A stretch of 64,000 bases of DNA, taken from the NCBI GenBank assembly GCA_902363805.1, contig CABJBF010000007.1, positions 1 through 64,000 of the forward strand. The letters are read 5' to 3'. The stretch comes from Eubacteriaceae bacterium. Lineage in GTDB: Bacteria; Bacillota; Clostridia; Lachnospirales; Lachnospiraceae. Made by a program: the position numbers and the translations under genes. This document shows, piece after piece, positions 42,764 to 52,514 of this stretch. The notes beneath the pieces are model-generated. The model was given only the letters and a program-made list of their open reading frames with translations, was not told where the DNA came from and did no database searches. Position 1 is the first letter of the stretch; each line of letters starts with the position of its first letter.

Positions 42764-44761
42764 ATGAAATTTAATAAGATTTCAAGAAAGGTATTGGCAT
42801 ATGCGTGTGCAACAGCAATGGTATTTTCAAGCGTATCTGCTTATCAGGTGTTGCAGGTAAGTGCATATGAAGAGAGTGATTACACAACTATAGGTGACGA
42901 CAAGACTGTAACTGTAGGTGATTGGACTTTATATGCAGGTAAATGGGGATCAAATACAGGAGAAATGGCTTATGCAGGAAGTACAGTTGACGACTTAAGC
43001 TTAAAGGTTATTTCATCAGATGGTAACTCAGGCTGTTGGAAATTACAGGCTAAGCACACTGTTACAGGATTAACAAAAGATACTACATATGATTTAAAAT
43101 TAAAAGTTAAAGCATCTCAGGCAGGAACTCTTTATGAAAAAATTGAGACACCTGAAGTAATAAAGACAGGTATTGAAATTAAAGAAGGTGAAAATGAAGT
43201 TACAGTTCAGTTTAAAGCAACTTCAGAATCAACAGGAATGGTACTTGAATTAAGTGGAATTCCATCTGGAACAGTACTTGATTTTGGAGGAATTACATGT
43301 ACAGAAGCAACAGAAATTGAAACAACGACAGAGCAGCAGGCAGATGCAGAAGGATACTATTCATCAGCAAAGGGTAAGTGGACAACATCATTGCCATGGC
43401 AGGTATTTACTGTTGGCAGCATGAAATATAAAGGAACAGCAACTAAGAATGCTGTAACAGCTGACTTTAAATTTTTAGAAGCAGGCGGTGGAGACTGGAA
43501 TACACAGGCAAGAGTTCCTGCAGATAAACAGGTATTTGGACCATTAGAAGCAAGTGGAGATGGAGTAAATTATAAGGTTAAAGTTGCTTATACTTCTACA
43601 GCTACATTTGGAGCTAACCTTCAGTTAAACGGAGCAAATAATGATGTTACATTTGAAGAAGGAACACATGAATTGAATTTAGATTATGTTTCAAAGGCAG
43701 ATTATCCTGTAATCTTTATGAATTTAGGAAATGCTGTAGCTAATTCACAGTTGACATTTACTATGACATTTACAAAGGATGGAGAGACAGAACCAACAAC
43801 AGAAAGTACAGAAACAACAACAGAAAGCACAGAAACAACAACAGAAAAGCAGGAACCTGTTGAAATAACAATGGATCAGGAATTCAATGCAGATGGAGAT
43901 CGTGAATTAGGCGGATATACAATTTATGTTGGTCAGTCATGGAATGGTTCAACAGCAGTTGCAGGTGTAGATGCAGAAGACGCAGATCACATCAAAGTTC
44001 AGCAGAAGACAAGTAACTGGGGTCAGGCATGGGGCTTACAGGTTAAGAAAGAATTTAGCGGACTTGTACCGGGAGCAAAATACTCAATCTCATGGAAGAT
44101 AAATGCAGAATCAAATGACGGAAAAGTTTTAGTAACAAATAATGAAGCACAGATTGCATTAGTAGGTGGAGAACAGGTATTAACCGGAGAATTTACAGCA
44201 ACAGAATCTGGAACAGGAGAATTCGTAGTAGGAATGGGCTGGGTAGGTTTAACAAATCCAATCGAATTCTTTGCACCTGAAATTACAAAAATTTCAGACC
44301 CTGAAACAACAACAGAAAATACAGAAACAACAACAGAAGCTCCTGAGACAACAAAGGCTCAGGAAGAAACAACTACAAAGTCAGCTGAAACAACAACTGC
44401 AAAAACAGCAACAACTACAACAGTAGCACCAACAACAGCTCCTGCTACAACAGTAGCACCAGCAAAAGTAACAGTTAAGAAAGTTGCTATTAAGAAAGCT
44501 ACAAAGAAGAAATCAGCAAAGAAAGCTTCAATTGTACTTAAGAAAGTAAGTGGAGCAGCAGGATATCAGGTTAAGGTATCAACAAGCAAGAAATTTGCTA
44601 AGAAGACAACAGTTACAGTTAATGCAAAGAGCGTAAAAGTAACAGTTAAGAAATTAAAAGCTAACAAGACATATTACGTAAAAGCAAGAGCTTACAAGAA
44701 AGTAAGTGGAAGCAAAGTATATGGTAAATGGAGTAAAGTAATAAAAATAGCGAACAAGTAA
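42764..44761 (+). CDS. Secreted modular glucan-binding protein with basic C-terminal domain
   Basis: A 665-aa secreted protein: signal peptide (VLAYACATAMVFSSVSAYQV), three beta-sandwich CBM4-like regions (about 40-185, 200-340 and 370-505; for example VTVGDWTLYAGKWGSNTGEM, WGQAWGLQVKKEFSGLVPGA), Thr-rich linkers (ETTTESTETTTE; about 505-570) and a C-terminal 95-residue Lys-rich Fn3-like domain (AGYQVKVSTSKKFAKKTTVT, KTYYVKARAYKKVSGSKVYG). No catalytic domain is recognised. The C-terminal domain is nearly identical in the next gene at both protein and DNA level. Probably binds beta-glucan with the middle modules and the cell envelope with the basic end; this is inference. Confidence 0.75.
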   Translation: MKFNKISRKVLAYACATAMVFSSVSAYQVLQVSAYEESDYTTIGDDKTVTVGDWTLYAGKWGSNTGEMAYAGSTVDDLSLKVISSDGNSGCWKLQAKHTVTGLTKDTTYDLKLKVKASQAGTLYEKIETPEVIKTGIEIKEGENEVTVQFKATSESTGMVLELSGIPSGTVLDFGGITCTEATEIETTTEQQADAEGYYSSAKGKWTTSLPWQVFTVGSMKYKGTATKNAVTADFKFLEAGGGDWNTQARVPADKQVFGPLEASGDGVNYKVKVAYTSTATFGANLQLNGANNDVTFEEGTHELNLDYVSKADYPVIFMNLGNAVANSQLTFTMTFTKDGETEPTTESTETTTESTETTTEKQEPVEITMDQEFNADGDRELGGYTIYVGQSWNGSTAVAGVDAEDADHIKVQQKTSNWGQAWGLQVKKEFSGLVPGAKYSISWKINAESNDGKVLVTNNEAQIALVGGEQVLTGEFTATESGTGEFVVGMGWVGLTNPIEFFAPEITKISDPETTTENTETTTEAPETTKAQEETTTKSAETTTAKTATTTTVAPTTAPATTVAPAKVTVKKVAIKKATKKKSAKKASIVLKKVSGAAGYQVKVSTSKKFAKKTTVTVNAKSVKVTVKKLKANKTYYVKARAYKKVSGSKVYGKWSKVIKIANK

Positions 44762-44782
44762 TTTAATACAACCAAACTAATT

Positions 44783-44815
44783 TAGGAGAGTAGTTTTTAC
44801 TACTCTCCTTTTTTT
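44783..44815 (+). terminator. Terminator of modular surface protein gene
   Basis: GGAGAGTAG pairs with CTACTCTCC around TTTTTA, followed by a run of T. Confidence 0.85.
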
Positions 44816-44974
44816 TGAACTATTTTTATTTGTGAAAAAAGTAAATAAAATGGCTTAAAATAGTCATAAAATGTTCAGTACTTGTGTATTTTGCACAATA
44901 AAATAACAAATATAAGAAAATTAAATACGTTGTGCAATGTGCACAATAAAAATGTTTTTTAAACTGTGATATTG

Positions 44975-45003
44975 TTGAAATGTGCACATAATTATGATAA
45001 AAT
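44975..45003 (+). promoter_or_regulatory. Extended -10 promoter for the 1001-aa surface protein
   Basis: TTGAAA (44975-44980), 17-base spacer, TGA then TAAAAT (44998-45003). The TTGTGC/GCACAA palindrome lies about 30 bases upstream of the -35. Confidence 0.65.
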
Positions 45004-45062
45004 TTAAAACAACATTGGGGCACATAATAAATGTGTAGCACATTATGAAGGGAGACAATAAA

Positions 45063-48000
45063 ATGAAAATTAGGAAAGGAATTAAGTTAGCCTGCTCATA
45101 TGGTCTTGTGGCAGCAATGGTTGTTACAAGCGCTACAGGCTATCAGGTAAAGAATGTTAGTGCGGCAGATCAATATGGAATTGCTTTATTGGATGGAGAA
45201 GTAGCTGTTCCTGAAGGATATACCTTACTTAATGAAGGATGGAATCCATTGGGAGAGAATTTAATCTACAAAGTTGGAGACAAGAATGATGTAGATGGTT
45301 CAGAATGGAATCTGTATTCAGGCAATTCATGGTCAGGAGTTTCAGCAGCAGCTAAAGATGGAGCTGATGGACAGAAAACAGTATCTGTATATGTTATAAA
45401 TACTGCAGCCCAGGCTTGGGGACTACAGCTTGAAAAGGTTTTTGGTAATTTAGAAGGTGGAAAGTTCTATAAATATAATATTAAGTATACAGTTGATGGA
45501 ACAGAAAATTCATGGGAAGAAACGACAATAGCTGATGAAAACGGACAGATTAAGGTTACTAAAGATCTTAGTGGCGTAGTTAAGGCGGGACAGACATTTA
45601 CTGTAACAGATGTTACTGTTGAAGAGGCAACGGTTAGTGATGAAGTAAGATGGCTTACAACAGATAGAAACCTTGCATATCAGAAATCATCATCAGTAAG
45701 TAATTATAAAGAAGGTAACAATGATTCAACAACACTTACAGATGGTATTTGGGATAAGTGGAATGGTAATTATGTTGGTGTTAAAACACCGGGATATTTT
45801 GAAGTAGATTTAGGACAATCATATGCAGCTTCAAGTATTGATGAAGTAGTAGTATGGTTTAGAAATGGTCAGGCAGAATTATATCCGGCAAACGGATTCG
45901 ATATTCAGTTCGGGGATACAACATTTAAGACGGTTGCATCTGTAACAGAATACCCGGCAGGAGCATCTACAGACCAGAAAGATGGCTCTCAGTACATGGT
46001 CGCTAAGGTACTTGACAAAGATAGCCTTAAGGGAAATGTTAGAAAAGTAAGAATAAATGTAAATCAGGCAGTTAACTGGGGAACACAGATTACAGAAATT
46101 GCTGTATTCTCAGAAAATCCACAGGGACCTGTAGAAATGGAAAAGGCATCTGCTCCTGCAGGAGTTACAGCAACATCTGATGCATACAATTCTATTACAT
46201 ATTCTGTTGAAGCAGCAGAAGGTCAGGTTGAAGCAGGATATAAATATATGGTATATGCAGGTGACAAGGTAATTGGTGATAATGTTGAAGCCGGAAAGTC
46301 ATACACAGCAACAGGTGTTGATGCAGGTGAATATACAATTACAGCAAGAGCCGTATGTGATGATATGGATGTTTCAGATGTGATTGAAGCAACAGAAACA
46401 GTAAAAGTTACAGATATCTCTGAATTAGTTACAGGAGCAAATAATATTGCAAACACTAATAATAATCCTGAAGCTAAGATAATAGACATTTCATCATATT
46501 ACAATGACGGATATACACTTGAAAATGCAGGCGTTGCAATTGATGGAAACATTGCAAGTGGTGAAGATAGTGGCGCTGCAATTAGAACAGCTGCAGGAGA
46601 AGAAGCAAGTGTTGTACTTGATTTAGGAGATGCGTATCTTCCATCACAGTTTGAAAAATTAATATTAGGATATTCTAATCCAAGAACATATGCAGCAGAT
46701 ACTAAGGTTGAACTTTCATTAGATGGTGAAAACTATACAACTGTAGCAGAAAATAATGGTTATTCATGTAAGAAAGACAATGCAGGAACAGCTGACTTAA
46801 ATATTATTAATTTAGATAAATTAAGTGATTACACAGAAGCAGGAGTAAGATACGTTAAGATTTCTGTTTCAGGCGGTAGCAACGGATGGGGTTATGTAAT
46901 TAATGAAATCGGTGTAGGCTTAAATGTAACAGTTGATGATGCTAAAGTTTATACAACAAAAACTCCAGTTGATGCACCTGTAATTGAAAGTAAGACATAT
47001 ACAGGTGAAACAGTTGTAGCAGATATTGAAGATACAGATGATTACACAGTAACAAAGAATGAAGGTGGAGTTGATGTAGGAACATATGATGTTGAACTTA
47101 CATTAAAAGATGCTGACAATTATTACTGGAGTGATGATAACAAAGCTAAGGCAACAACAAAGACAGTTAAATTTGAAATTACTAAAGCAGACAGAACTGC
47201 ACCTGAAGGAATTGAATCAGTTGCATCTACATTAGAAGAAAATGCTGATGGTAAGATTACAGGCGTTACAGATGAAATGGAATATAGAGCTGAAGGTGAA
47301 GAAGAATATACAGCAGTTACAGGAACAGAAATTGCAAATGTAAAAGCAGGAAAGTATTTTGTAAGATATGCTGACAGCAAGAATTACAATACATCTGAAG
47401 ATGCAGAAGTAGAAGTTGGAACAGGTAGAAAGTTAAATGTTACATTAACAAATGGAACAGGATATACATTAACAACAGAAGATGAAGCAAGTGTTGTATA
47501 CGGAACAGAGTATACAGTTAAGCTTGAATTAGCAGCAGGATATACAAAGGATAGTAAGCCGGTTGTTAAAGCTAATGGTGTAGAAGTAGTTGTAGCAGAA
47601 GATGGAACATACAAGATTGAAATCAAGGAAGATACAGAAATTACAGCAGAAGGTGTAATTGAAGATATTCCTGAAACAACAAAGGCTCCTGAAACAACAA
47701 CAGCAGTACCAACAACAGCAGTACCAACACCAACAGCAACAACAGCAGCAACAACAGCAGCAGCTCCTTCAAGAGTTACAGTTAAGAAAGCAGCTATTAA
47801 GAAAGCTACAAAGAAGAAATCAGCAAAGAAAGCTTCAATTGAACTTAAGAAGGTAAATGGAGCAGCAGGATATCAGGTTAAGGTATCAACAAGCAAGAAA
47901 TTTGCTAAGAAGACAACAGTTACAGTTAATGCTAAGAGCGTTAAAGTAACAGTTAAGAAATTAAAAGCTAACAAGACATATTACGTAAAAGCAAGAGCTT

Positions 48001-48068
48001 ACAAGAAAGTAAGTGGAAGCAAAGTATATGGCAAGTGGAGCAAAGTAGTAAAAGTAAAAAATAATTAA
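45063..48068 (+). CDS. Large secreted binding protein: CBM4-like, two discoidin domains, basic C-terminal domain
   Basis: A 1001-aa exported protein. In order: signal peptide (ACSYGLVAAMVVTSATGYQV), a CBM4-like region (about 50-185; WGLQLEKVFGNLEGGKFYKY), an F5/8 type C (discoidin) domain (about 195-350; GYFEVDLGQSYAASSIDEVV), an Fn3-like domain (about 355-445), a second discoidin domain (about 455-620; EASVVLDLGDAYLPSQFEKL), two MBG/Ig-like regions (about 640-865), a short Thr/Pro-rich linker and the basic C-terminal domain (about 905-1001). No catalytic residues are seen. AAGGGAG sets ATG 45063. A multivalent polysaccharide-binding adhesin is the likely role. Confidence 0.75.
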   Translation: MKIRKGIKLACSYGLVAAMVVTSATGYQVKNVSAADQYGIALLDGEVAVPEGYTLLNEGWNPLGENLIYKVGDKNDVDGSEWNLYSGNSWSGVSAAAKDGADGQKTVSVYVINTAAQAWGLQLEKVFGNLEGGKFYKYNIKYTVDGTENSWEETTIADENGQIKVTKDLSGVVKAGQTFTVTDVTVEEATVSDEVRWLTTDRNLAYQKSSSVSNYKEGNNDSTTLTDGIWDKWNGNYVGVKTPGYFEVDLGQSYAASSIDEVVVWFRNGQAELYPANGFDIQFGDTTFKTVASVTEYPAGASTDQKDGSQYMVAKVLDKDSLKGNVRKVRINVNQAVNWGTQITEIAVFSENPQGPVEMEKASAPAGVTATSDAYNSITYSVEAAEGQVEAGYKYMVYAGDKVIGDNVEAGKSYTATGVDAGEYTITARAVCDDMDVSDVIEATETVKVTDISELVTGANNIANTNNNPEAKIIDISSYYNDGYTLENAGVAIDGNIASGEDSGAAIRTAAGEEASVVLDLGDAYLPSQFEKLILGYSNPRTYAADTKVELSLDGENYTTVAENNGYSCKKDNAGTADLNIINLDKLSDYTEAGVRYVKISVSGGSNGWGYVINEIGVGLNVTVDDAKVYTTKTPVDAPVIESKTYTGETVVADIEDTDDYTVTKNEGGVDVGTYDVELTLKDADNYYWSDDNKAKATTKTVKFEITKADRTAPEGIESVASTLEENADGKITGVTDEMEYRAEGEEEYTAVTGTEIANVKAGKYFVRYADSKNYNTSEDAEVEVGTGRKLNVTLTNGTGYTLTTEDEASVVYGTEYTVKLELAAGYTKDSKPVVKANGVEVVVAEDGTYKIEIKEDTEITAEGVIEDIPETTKAPETTTAVPTTAVPTPTATTAATTAAAPSRVTVKKAAIKKATKKKSAKKASIELKKVNGAAGYQVKVSTSKKFAKKTTVTVNAKSVKVTVKKLKANKTYYVKARAYKKVSGSKVYGKWSKVVKVKNN

Positions 48069-48206
48069 TTTCTAAATATTTCATAAATCTATAAAGCTAT
48101 CGGCACAGTTTCTGTCGGTAGCTTTATTAATTGTATGGAATCATAAGGAAAAAATATGTTAAAATGAAGTCATTGAAAAAAGAAACTTGATAAAGTAGGA
48201 GGAGTT

Positions 48207-49118
48207 ATGACTTTAACACAGTTAAGATATGCAATAACAGTTGCTAATTCAGACTCAATGAATGAAGCGGCTCGAAATCTGTTCATATCACAGCCGAGTC
48301 TTTCTGCGGCTATTAAAGAATTAGAAGAAGAAGTCGGAATAGAAGTATTCAGAAGAACTAATAGAGGAATATCAGTTACTCCTGAGGGAGAGGAATTTAT
48401 TGGATACGCCAGACAGGTAGTTGAACAATACAATTTAATAGAAAATAAGTATATTGATAAAAAAGAATCAAAGAAAAAATTCAGTGTATCAATGCAACAT
48501 TACACATTTGCAGTAAGTGCATTTGTGGAAATGGTAAAGCAGTTTGGTATGGATGAATACGAGTTTGAAGTTCATGAAACGAAAACTTATGATGTAATTG
48601 AAGATGTAAAAAATTTCAAAAGTGAAATCGGTATTTTATATATAAATGATTTTAATAAAAAAGTGTTAACTAAGCTTTTTAAGGAATCAGGTGTTGAATT
48701 TCATGAAATATTAAAGTGTCATATATATGCATATTTGTGGAAAAATCACCCATTGGCAAATAAAAAAGAGGTTACGCTTGAAGAACTTGAAGAATATCCA
48801 TGCTTATCATTTGATCAGGGAAAAAATAATTCGTTTTATTTCGCAGAAGAAGTATTAAGTACTTATAGTTATAAAAGGCTTATTAAGGCGAATGACAGAG
48901 CAACATTTCTTAATCTTATGGTTGGGCTTAATGGATATACACTATGCTCAGGAATTATCTGTGAGGAATTAAATGGAGAAGAGTATTGTGCGGTAAAGTT
49001 AAAGTCAGATGAAATAATGACTATAGGCTATATCGTAAGAAAAGGAGTAACGGTAAGTCCTTTGGGAAGGAAATATTTGGAAGAAATAAGTAAATTTAAA
49101 GATAAAGCATTAGAATAA
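48207..49118 (+). CDS. LysR-family regulator
   Basis: A 303-aa regulator with an N-terminal winged helix (MTLTQLRYAITVANSDSMNE, LFISQPSLSAAIKELEEEVG, FRRTNRGISVTPEGEEFI) and a substrate-binding domain of the CysB/CmbR shape (YEFEVHETKTYDVIEDVKNF, CLSFDQGKNNSFYFAEE). It is followed by a terminator and then the methionine transporter operon in the same direction, so sulphur-amino-acid control of metNIQ is the natural guess, not proven. AGGAGG upstream is strong. Confidence 0.85.
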   Translation: MTLTQLRYAITVANSDSMNEAARNLFISQPSLSAAIKELEEEVGIEVFRRTNRGISVTPEGEEFIGYARQVVEQYNLIENKYIDKKESKKKFSVSMQHYTFAVSAFVEMVKQFGMDEYEFEVHETKTYDVIEDVKNFKSEIGILYINDFNKKVLTKLFKESGVEFHEILKCHIYAYLWKNHPLANKKEVTLEELEEYPCLSFDQGKNNSFYFAEEVLSTYSYKRLIKANDRATFLNLMVGLNGYTLCSGIICEELNGEEYCAVKLKSDEIMTIGYIVRKGVTVSPLGRKYLEEISKFKDKALE

Positions 49119-49129
49119 CATGATTAATT

Positions 49130-49172
49130 ACAGCTTGCTATAGACAAAACCTATAACAAGCTGTATTTTTTT
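49130..49172 (+). terminator. Terminator of the LysR gene
   Basis: TACAGCTTG pairs with CAAGCTGTA, with CTATAG/CTATAA inside, followed by a run of T. Confidence 0.88.
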
Positions 49173-49176
49173 TCGA

Positions 49177-49206
49177 TTAGCACAATTTCTACTAAGGTGT
49201 TATACT
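49177..49206 (+). promoter_or_regulatory. Candidate promoter of metNIQ
   Basis: TTAGCA (49177-49182), 18-base spacer, TATACT (49201-49206). A leader of about 180 bases follows before metN; I do not see the conserved core of an S-box (SAM) riboswitch in it. Confidence 0.5.
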
Positions 49207-49388
49207 TTGAAAACATAAGGAATAAAACAATTGAAACAAAGAAAATTAAGTCACAATATATAATAACTTAATAAAGTTAAAAAAGTACATAGAAAGTGCT
49301 AATTTAATTATATTAATAAAACAAGTTGATTAGATACAGAAAAATATATATATGCTGATTAGATTGAAAATGGAAATGAGGTGAGGGC

Positions 49389-50420
49389 ATGTCAGAAATA
49401 TTAATTCAAAATGTAAGTAAAACATATTCTACAAAAGATGGAAATGTTCAAGCTTTGAAAAATGTAAATTTATCAATAGAGCAGGGAGATATATATGGAA
49501 TCATTGGTATGTCCGGTGCAGGAAAAAGTACATTAGTAAGATGTATTAATTATTTGGAAGAACCAACAGAGGGAAAAATTTTTATTAAAGGAAAAGAACT
49601 TGGTAGTTTTTCTAAGAAAGAACTTAGAAAGCAAAGAGAAGATATCGGAATGATATTTCAACATTTTAATTTGCTTATGCAAAAGAGTGTTCTTGAAAAT
49701 ATATGCTTTCCACTTTATATACATGGGAAGAAAAAGACAGAGGCTAGAAAAAGAGCAAAAGAATTACTTGAAATTGTAGGACTTAGTGATAAGGCAAAAG
49801 CATATCCGGCTCAGCTTTCAGGAGGACAAAAACAGAGAGTTGCAATTGCAAGAGCATTGGCATCAAATCCTAAAATTCTTCTTTGTGATGAAGCAACAAG
49901 TGCTTTAGATCCGCAGACAACAGCATCAATACTCGATTTGCTTAAAGAGATAAATCAGAAATTTGGAATAACGATTGTAATTATTACACATCAGATGTCA
50001 GTAGTCAGAGAGATTTGTTCGCATGTAGCAATTATGAAGTCAGGGGAAGTTGTTGAGGATGGAAAAGTATCAGAAATATTTACACACCCTAAATCAGATG
50101 TAGCGAGAGAACTTATTAGCAGAGATTTGGGAAATGATATTGAAAATACAGGAAAGGTGGCAGCAAAAATCAGCAAAGGGAAGAATGTAAGAATTGTATT
50201 TTCAGAAAATTCATCATTTGAACCTGTAATTGCAAATATGATTTTACAATTTAATGAACCGGTAAATATTCTCAAAGCTAATACTAAAAATGTTGGTGGA
50301 GTTGCTAAAGGAGAAATGATATTAGGATTTCAGGAAGATAGCAATAATGTAGAAAAGATGAAAGAATATTTGATAGAAAGAGGTTTAGAGATAGAGGAGG
50401 TGGACAATTATGTGGAGTAG
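49389..50420 (+). CDS. metN: Methionine ABC transporter ATPase
   Basis: A 343-aa ATPase for D/L-methionine import. Walker A is GMSGAGKST, the signature LSGGQKQRVAIARAL, Walker B ILLCDEATSALD and the switch His in IITHQ. The C-terminal 80 residues form the NIL regulatory domain (VRIVFSENSSFEPVIANMIL), which binds methionine and is specific for MetN. Full length. ATG 49389 is preceded by GAGGTGAGG. It overlaps metI by 11 bases. Confidence 0.95.
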   Translation: MSEILIQNVSKTYSTKDGNVQALKNVNLSIEQGDIYGIIGMSGAGKSTLVRCINYLEEPTEGKIFIKGKELGSFSKKELRKQREDIGMIFQHFNLLMQKSVLENICFPLYIHGKKKTEARKRAKELLEIVGLSDKAKAYPAQLSGGQKQRVAIARALASNPKILLCDEATSALDPQTTASILDLLKEINQKFGITIVIITHQMSVVREICSHVAIMKSGEVVEDGKVSEIFTHPKSDVARELISRDLGNDIENTGKVAAKISKGKNVRIVFSENSSFEPVIANMILQFNEPVNILKANTKNVGGVAKGEMILGFQEDSNNVEKMKEYLIERGLEIEEVDNYVE

Positions 50421-51069
50421 TGAAGTAAACAATATGATTTTGAATGGAATATTGGAAACGCTTTATATGACATTGTTGTCTACAGCCGTTGGATATTTAT
50501 TTGGACTGCCGATGGGGGTGTTGTTAGCAGTATTTGACAAAGATGGGCTTAAACCAAATAGAGCTGCATATAAAGTGATAGACATAATAGCAAATATTGT
50601 AAGAAGTATTCCTTTTCTTATTTTGTTAATTTTAGTAATTCCATTAACAAAATTAATTGTGGGACAGAGTTATGGCTCGTCGGCAACAGTTGTACCGTTG
50701 GTAGTAGCAGCAATCCCATTTATAGCACGAATGGTTGAATCTTCATTAAAGGAAGTAGATTATGGAGTTATAGAAGCGGCAAGAGCTATGGGAGCAAATG
50801 ATTTTACAATAGTTGTTAAGGTAATGATTTTAGAATCAAGGACATCCCTTATAACAGGAGCAACAATTGCAATAGGTACAATTCTTGGTTACTCAGCGAT
50901 GGCAGGAACTGTCGGAGGCGGAGGCCTTGGTGATATTGCAATTCGATATGGATATTACAGATATGATTCAGCAATAATGATTGTAACAGTTGTGTTATTA
51001 GTAGTTCTTGTGCAGGTGTTTCAGTCAGTAGGAATGGTAGTTGCATCAAGACTTGATAAAAGAAAATAG
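50410..51069 (+). CDS. metI: Methionine ABC transporter permease
   Basis: A 219-aa permease with five to six helices (LSTAVGYLFGLPMGVLLAVF first) and the ATPase-contact loop VIEAARAMGANDFTIVVKVM. Length and the GYSAMAGTVGGGGLGDIAIR block are those of MetI. Start lies inside metN behind GAGGTGG, so translation is coupled. A 138-base AT-rich gap with two TTAATAACTT copies and no terminator separates it from metQ. Confidence 0.94.
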   Translation: MWSSEVNNMILNGILETLYMTLLSTAVGYLFGLPMGVLLAVFDKDGLKPNRAAYKVIDIIANIVRSIPFLILLILVIPLTKLIVGQSYGSSATVVPLVVAAIPFIARMVESSLKEVDYGVIEAARAMGANDFTIVVKVMILESRTSLITGATIAIGTILGYSAMAGTVGGGGLGDIAIRYGYYRYDSAIMIVTVVLLVVLVQVFQSVGMVVASRLDKRK

Positions 51070-51207
51070 ACAAAAATATAAAATAAAAAACTAATTAGTA
51101 AAAATAAATTAATAACTTAAACAATTTTGCAAAATTAATTAATATAAACAAATTTTAAATAACAAATAGTTAATAACTTTTAAGTTTGAGAATAGGAGGA
51201 AAAATAT

Positions 51208-52053
51208 ATGAGAAAGAAAATTTTAGCAGTAGTATTAACAGGAATTTTAGCAGTAGGAGCATTAACAGGATGCGGAGCAAAGAGTGATAGTAAAGATTCA
51301 GCAAAGGCAAGTGATGATAAAAAGATAACAGTTGCAGCTTCAGCAACACCTCACGCAGAGATTCTAGAAGAGGCAAAGTCTTTGCTTGAAAAGAAGGGTT
51401 ACACATTAGAGGTAAAAGTATTTGATGATTATGTTCAGCCAAATAACGTAGTAGAAAGTGGAGAATTTGATGCAAACTATTTTCAGCATATTCCTTATTT
51501 AGAGCAGTTCAATGAAGAAAAAGGAACACATCTTGCAATTGCAGGAAAGATTCATTATGAACCATTTGGAATTTATCCGGGAACAAAAAAAGATTTAAAG
51601 GATATTGCTAAAGGTGACAAGATTGCAGTTCCTAATGACACAACAAATGAAGCAAGAGCGCTTTTATTATTACAGGATAATGGCATAATTAAATTAAAAG
51701 ATGGAGCAGGCATAAAAGCTACAGTAAACAATATTGTTGAAAATCCGTATGATGTTGAAATTGTAGAATTAGAAGCAGCACAGGTACCAAGAGTTGTAGA
51801 TGAAACAGCATTTGTAGTATTAAACGGAAATTATGCACTTGAGGCAAATTACACAGTAAGCAAAGATGCATTAGCTTATGAAAAATCAGACTCAGAAGCA
51901 GCTAAAACTTATGTAAATGTAATAGCCGTAAAAGAAGGAAATGAAGATAGCGAAAAGATTAAAGCATTGGTTGATGTTTTGAAATCAGATGAAATCAAGC
52001 AGTTTATTGAAGAAAAATATCAGGGCGCTGTTATTGCATACGATGGGGAATAA
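51208..52053 (+). CDS. metQ: Methionine-binding lipoprotein
   Basis: A 281-aa NlpA/MetQ-family lipoprotein: signal peptide with lipobox LTGC (Cys22) and the family fold (KITVAASATPHAEILEEAKS, EFDANYFQHIPYLEQFN, PFGIYPGTKKDLKDIAKGDK, VPNDTTNEARALLLLQDNG). It delivers methionine to MetNI. AGGAGG precedes the ATG with good spacing. Last gene of the unit, followed by a terminator. Confidence 0.95.
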   Translation: MRKKILAVVLTGILAVGALTGCGAKSDSKDSAKASDDKKITVAASATPHAEILEEAKSLLEKKGYTLEVKVFDDYVQPNNVVESGEFDANYFQHIPYLEQFNEEKGTHLAIAGKIHYEPFGIYPGTKKDLKDIAKGDKIAVPNDTTNEARALLLLQDNGIIKLKDGAGIKATVNNIVENPYDVEIVELEAAQVPRVVDETAFVVLNGNYALEANYTVSKDALAYEKSDSEAAKTYVNVIAVKEGNEDSEKIKALVDVLKSDEIKQFIEEKYQGAVIAYDGE

Positions 52054-52129
52054 TCATATAATATTAGAATGATATGGTGTCATATGAAGATATAATCAGA
52101 AATTTAGAGTTATACTTTTAATAAAATAA

Positions 52130-52187
52130 AGTAGGTAGAGGATTAGATATTGATTTGTTTAATAATTAAATCCTTTACCTATTTTTG
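52130..52187 (+). terminator. Terminator of metNIQ
   Basis: AGGTAGAGGATT pairs imperfectly with AATCCTTTACCT across a 25-base loop; ATTTTTG follows. Confidence 0.75.
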
Positions 52188-52396
52188 TTTTGAAAAGAAT
52201 GAAATGAAATCATAAAGAAGTAATTATAAAATGAATTACAGGAAGCCATGAAGCTCTACAGAATAGGAAAAAACAAGTTTTGTAGGGCAAATAAGTATAA
52301 AAATAACAAGTGAACCCACAAATTAATATATCTACAATATACAAACCAACATATGTCCATATATTAGTTTACAAATCACAATCTACAACCATAAAA

Positions 52397-52440
52397 CCAA
52401 CCATCCAACATCCAACCATCCAACATCCAACCATCCAAAT
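52397..52440 (+). repeat. 15-bp tandem repeat, nearly three copies
   Basis: CCAACCATCCAACAT at 52397-52411 and 52412-52426, then CCAACCATCCAAAT 52427-52440. The strand lacks G completely here. It sits just upstream of the -35 of the next gene. Confidence 0.8.
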
Positions 52441-52449
52441 CAAATTTCG

Positions 52450-52478
52450 TTGAATATTATAGCGATAAATGTTAGAAT
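52450..52478 (+). promoter_or_regulatory. Extended -10 promoter for the Thr-rich surface protein
   Basis: TTGAAT (52450-52455), 17-base spacer, TGT then TAGAAT (52473-52478); 36 bases to the ATG. Confidence 0.7.
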
Positions 52479-52514
52479 AAAAAATAATTATATGGAAGAA
52501 GAGAGGTATTAATA

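Larger units (their letters stand above)
44762..45062. other. Regulatory spacer with TGCACAATAAAA repeats and palindrome
   Basis: After a short terminator-like hairpin (near 44783-44815, GGAGAGTAG/CTACTCTCC with T-run) the spacer has TGCACAATAAAA twice (44892 and 44940), the palindrome TTGTGC-AATGT-GCACAA (44930-44946), another TGTGCACA near 44981, and CACAT repeats before the start. These look like a cluster of operator half-sites ahead of the promoter at 44975-45003. Confidence 0.55.
52054..52514. other. Intergenic region: metQ terminator, 15-bp repeats, promoter
   Basis: A hairpin AGGTAGAGGATT/AATCCTTTACCT with T-run (about 52130-52187) ends metQ. The stretch 52310-52440 is very poor in G. 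CCAACCATCCAACAT is repeated at 52397 and 52412, with a partial third copy at 52427-52440. The promoter at 52450-52478 follows. No gene is seen. Confidence 0.65.

Noticed and set aside
45063..48068. Glycoside hydrolase domain in the 1001-aa protein
   Set aside because: Only binding-type domains (CBM4-like, discoidin, Ig-like) are seen; no catalytic acidic motif was found.
49207..49388. Possible SAM riboswitch before metN
   Set aside because: No recognisable S-box core or paired terminator is seen in the leader; control by the LysR protein is simpler.
52310..52440. Replication or transfer origin in the G-free repeat region
   Set aside because: The 15-bp CCAACCATCCAACAT repeats look iteron-like, but no replication gene, DnaA box cluster or oriT feature is nearby.
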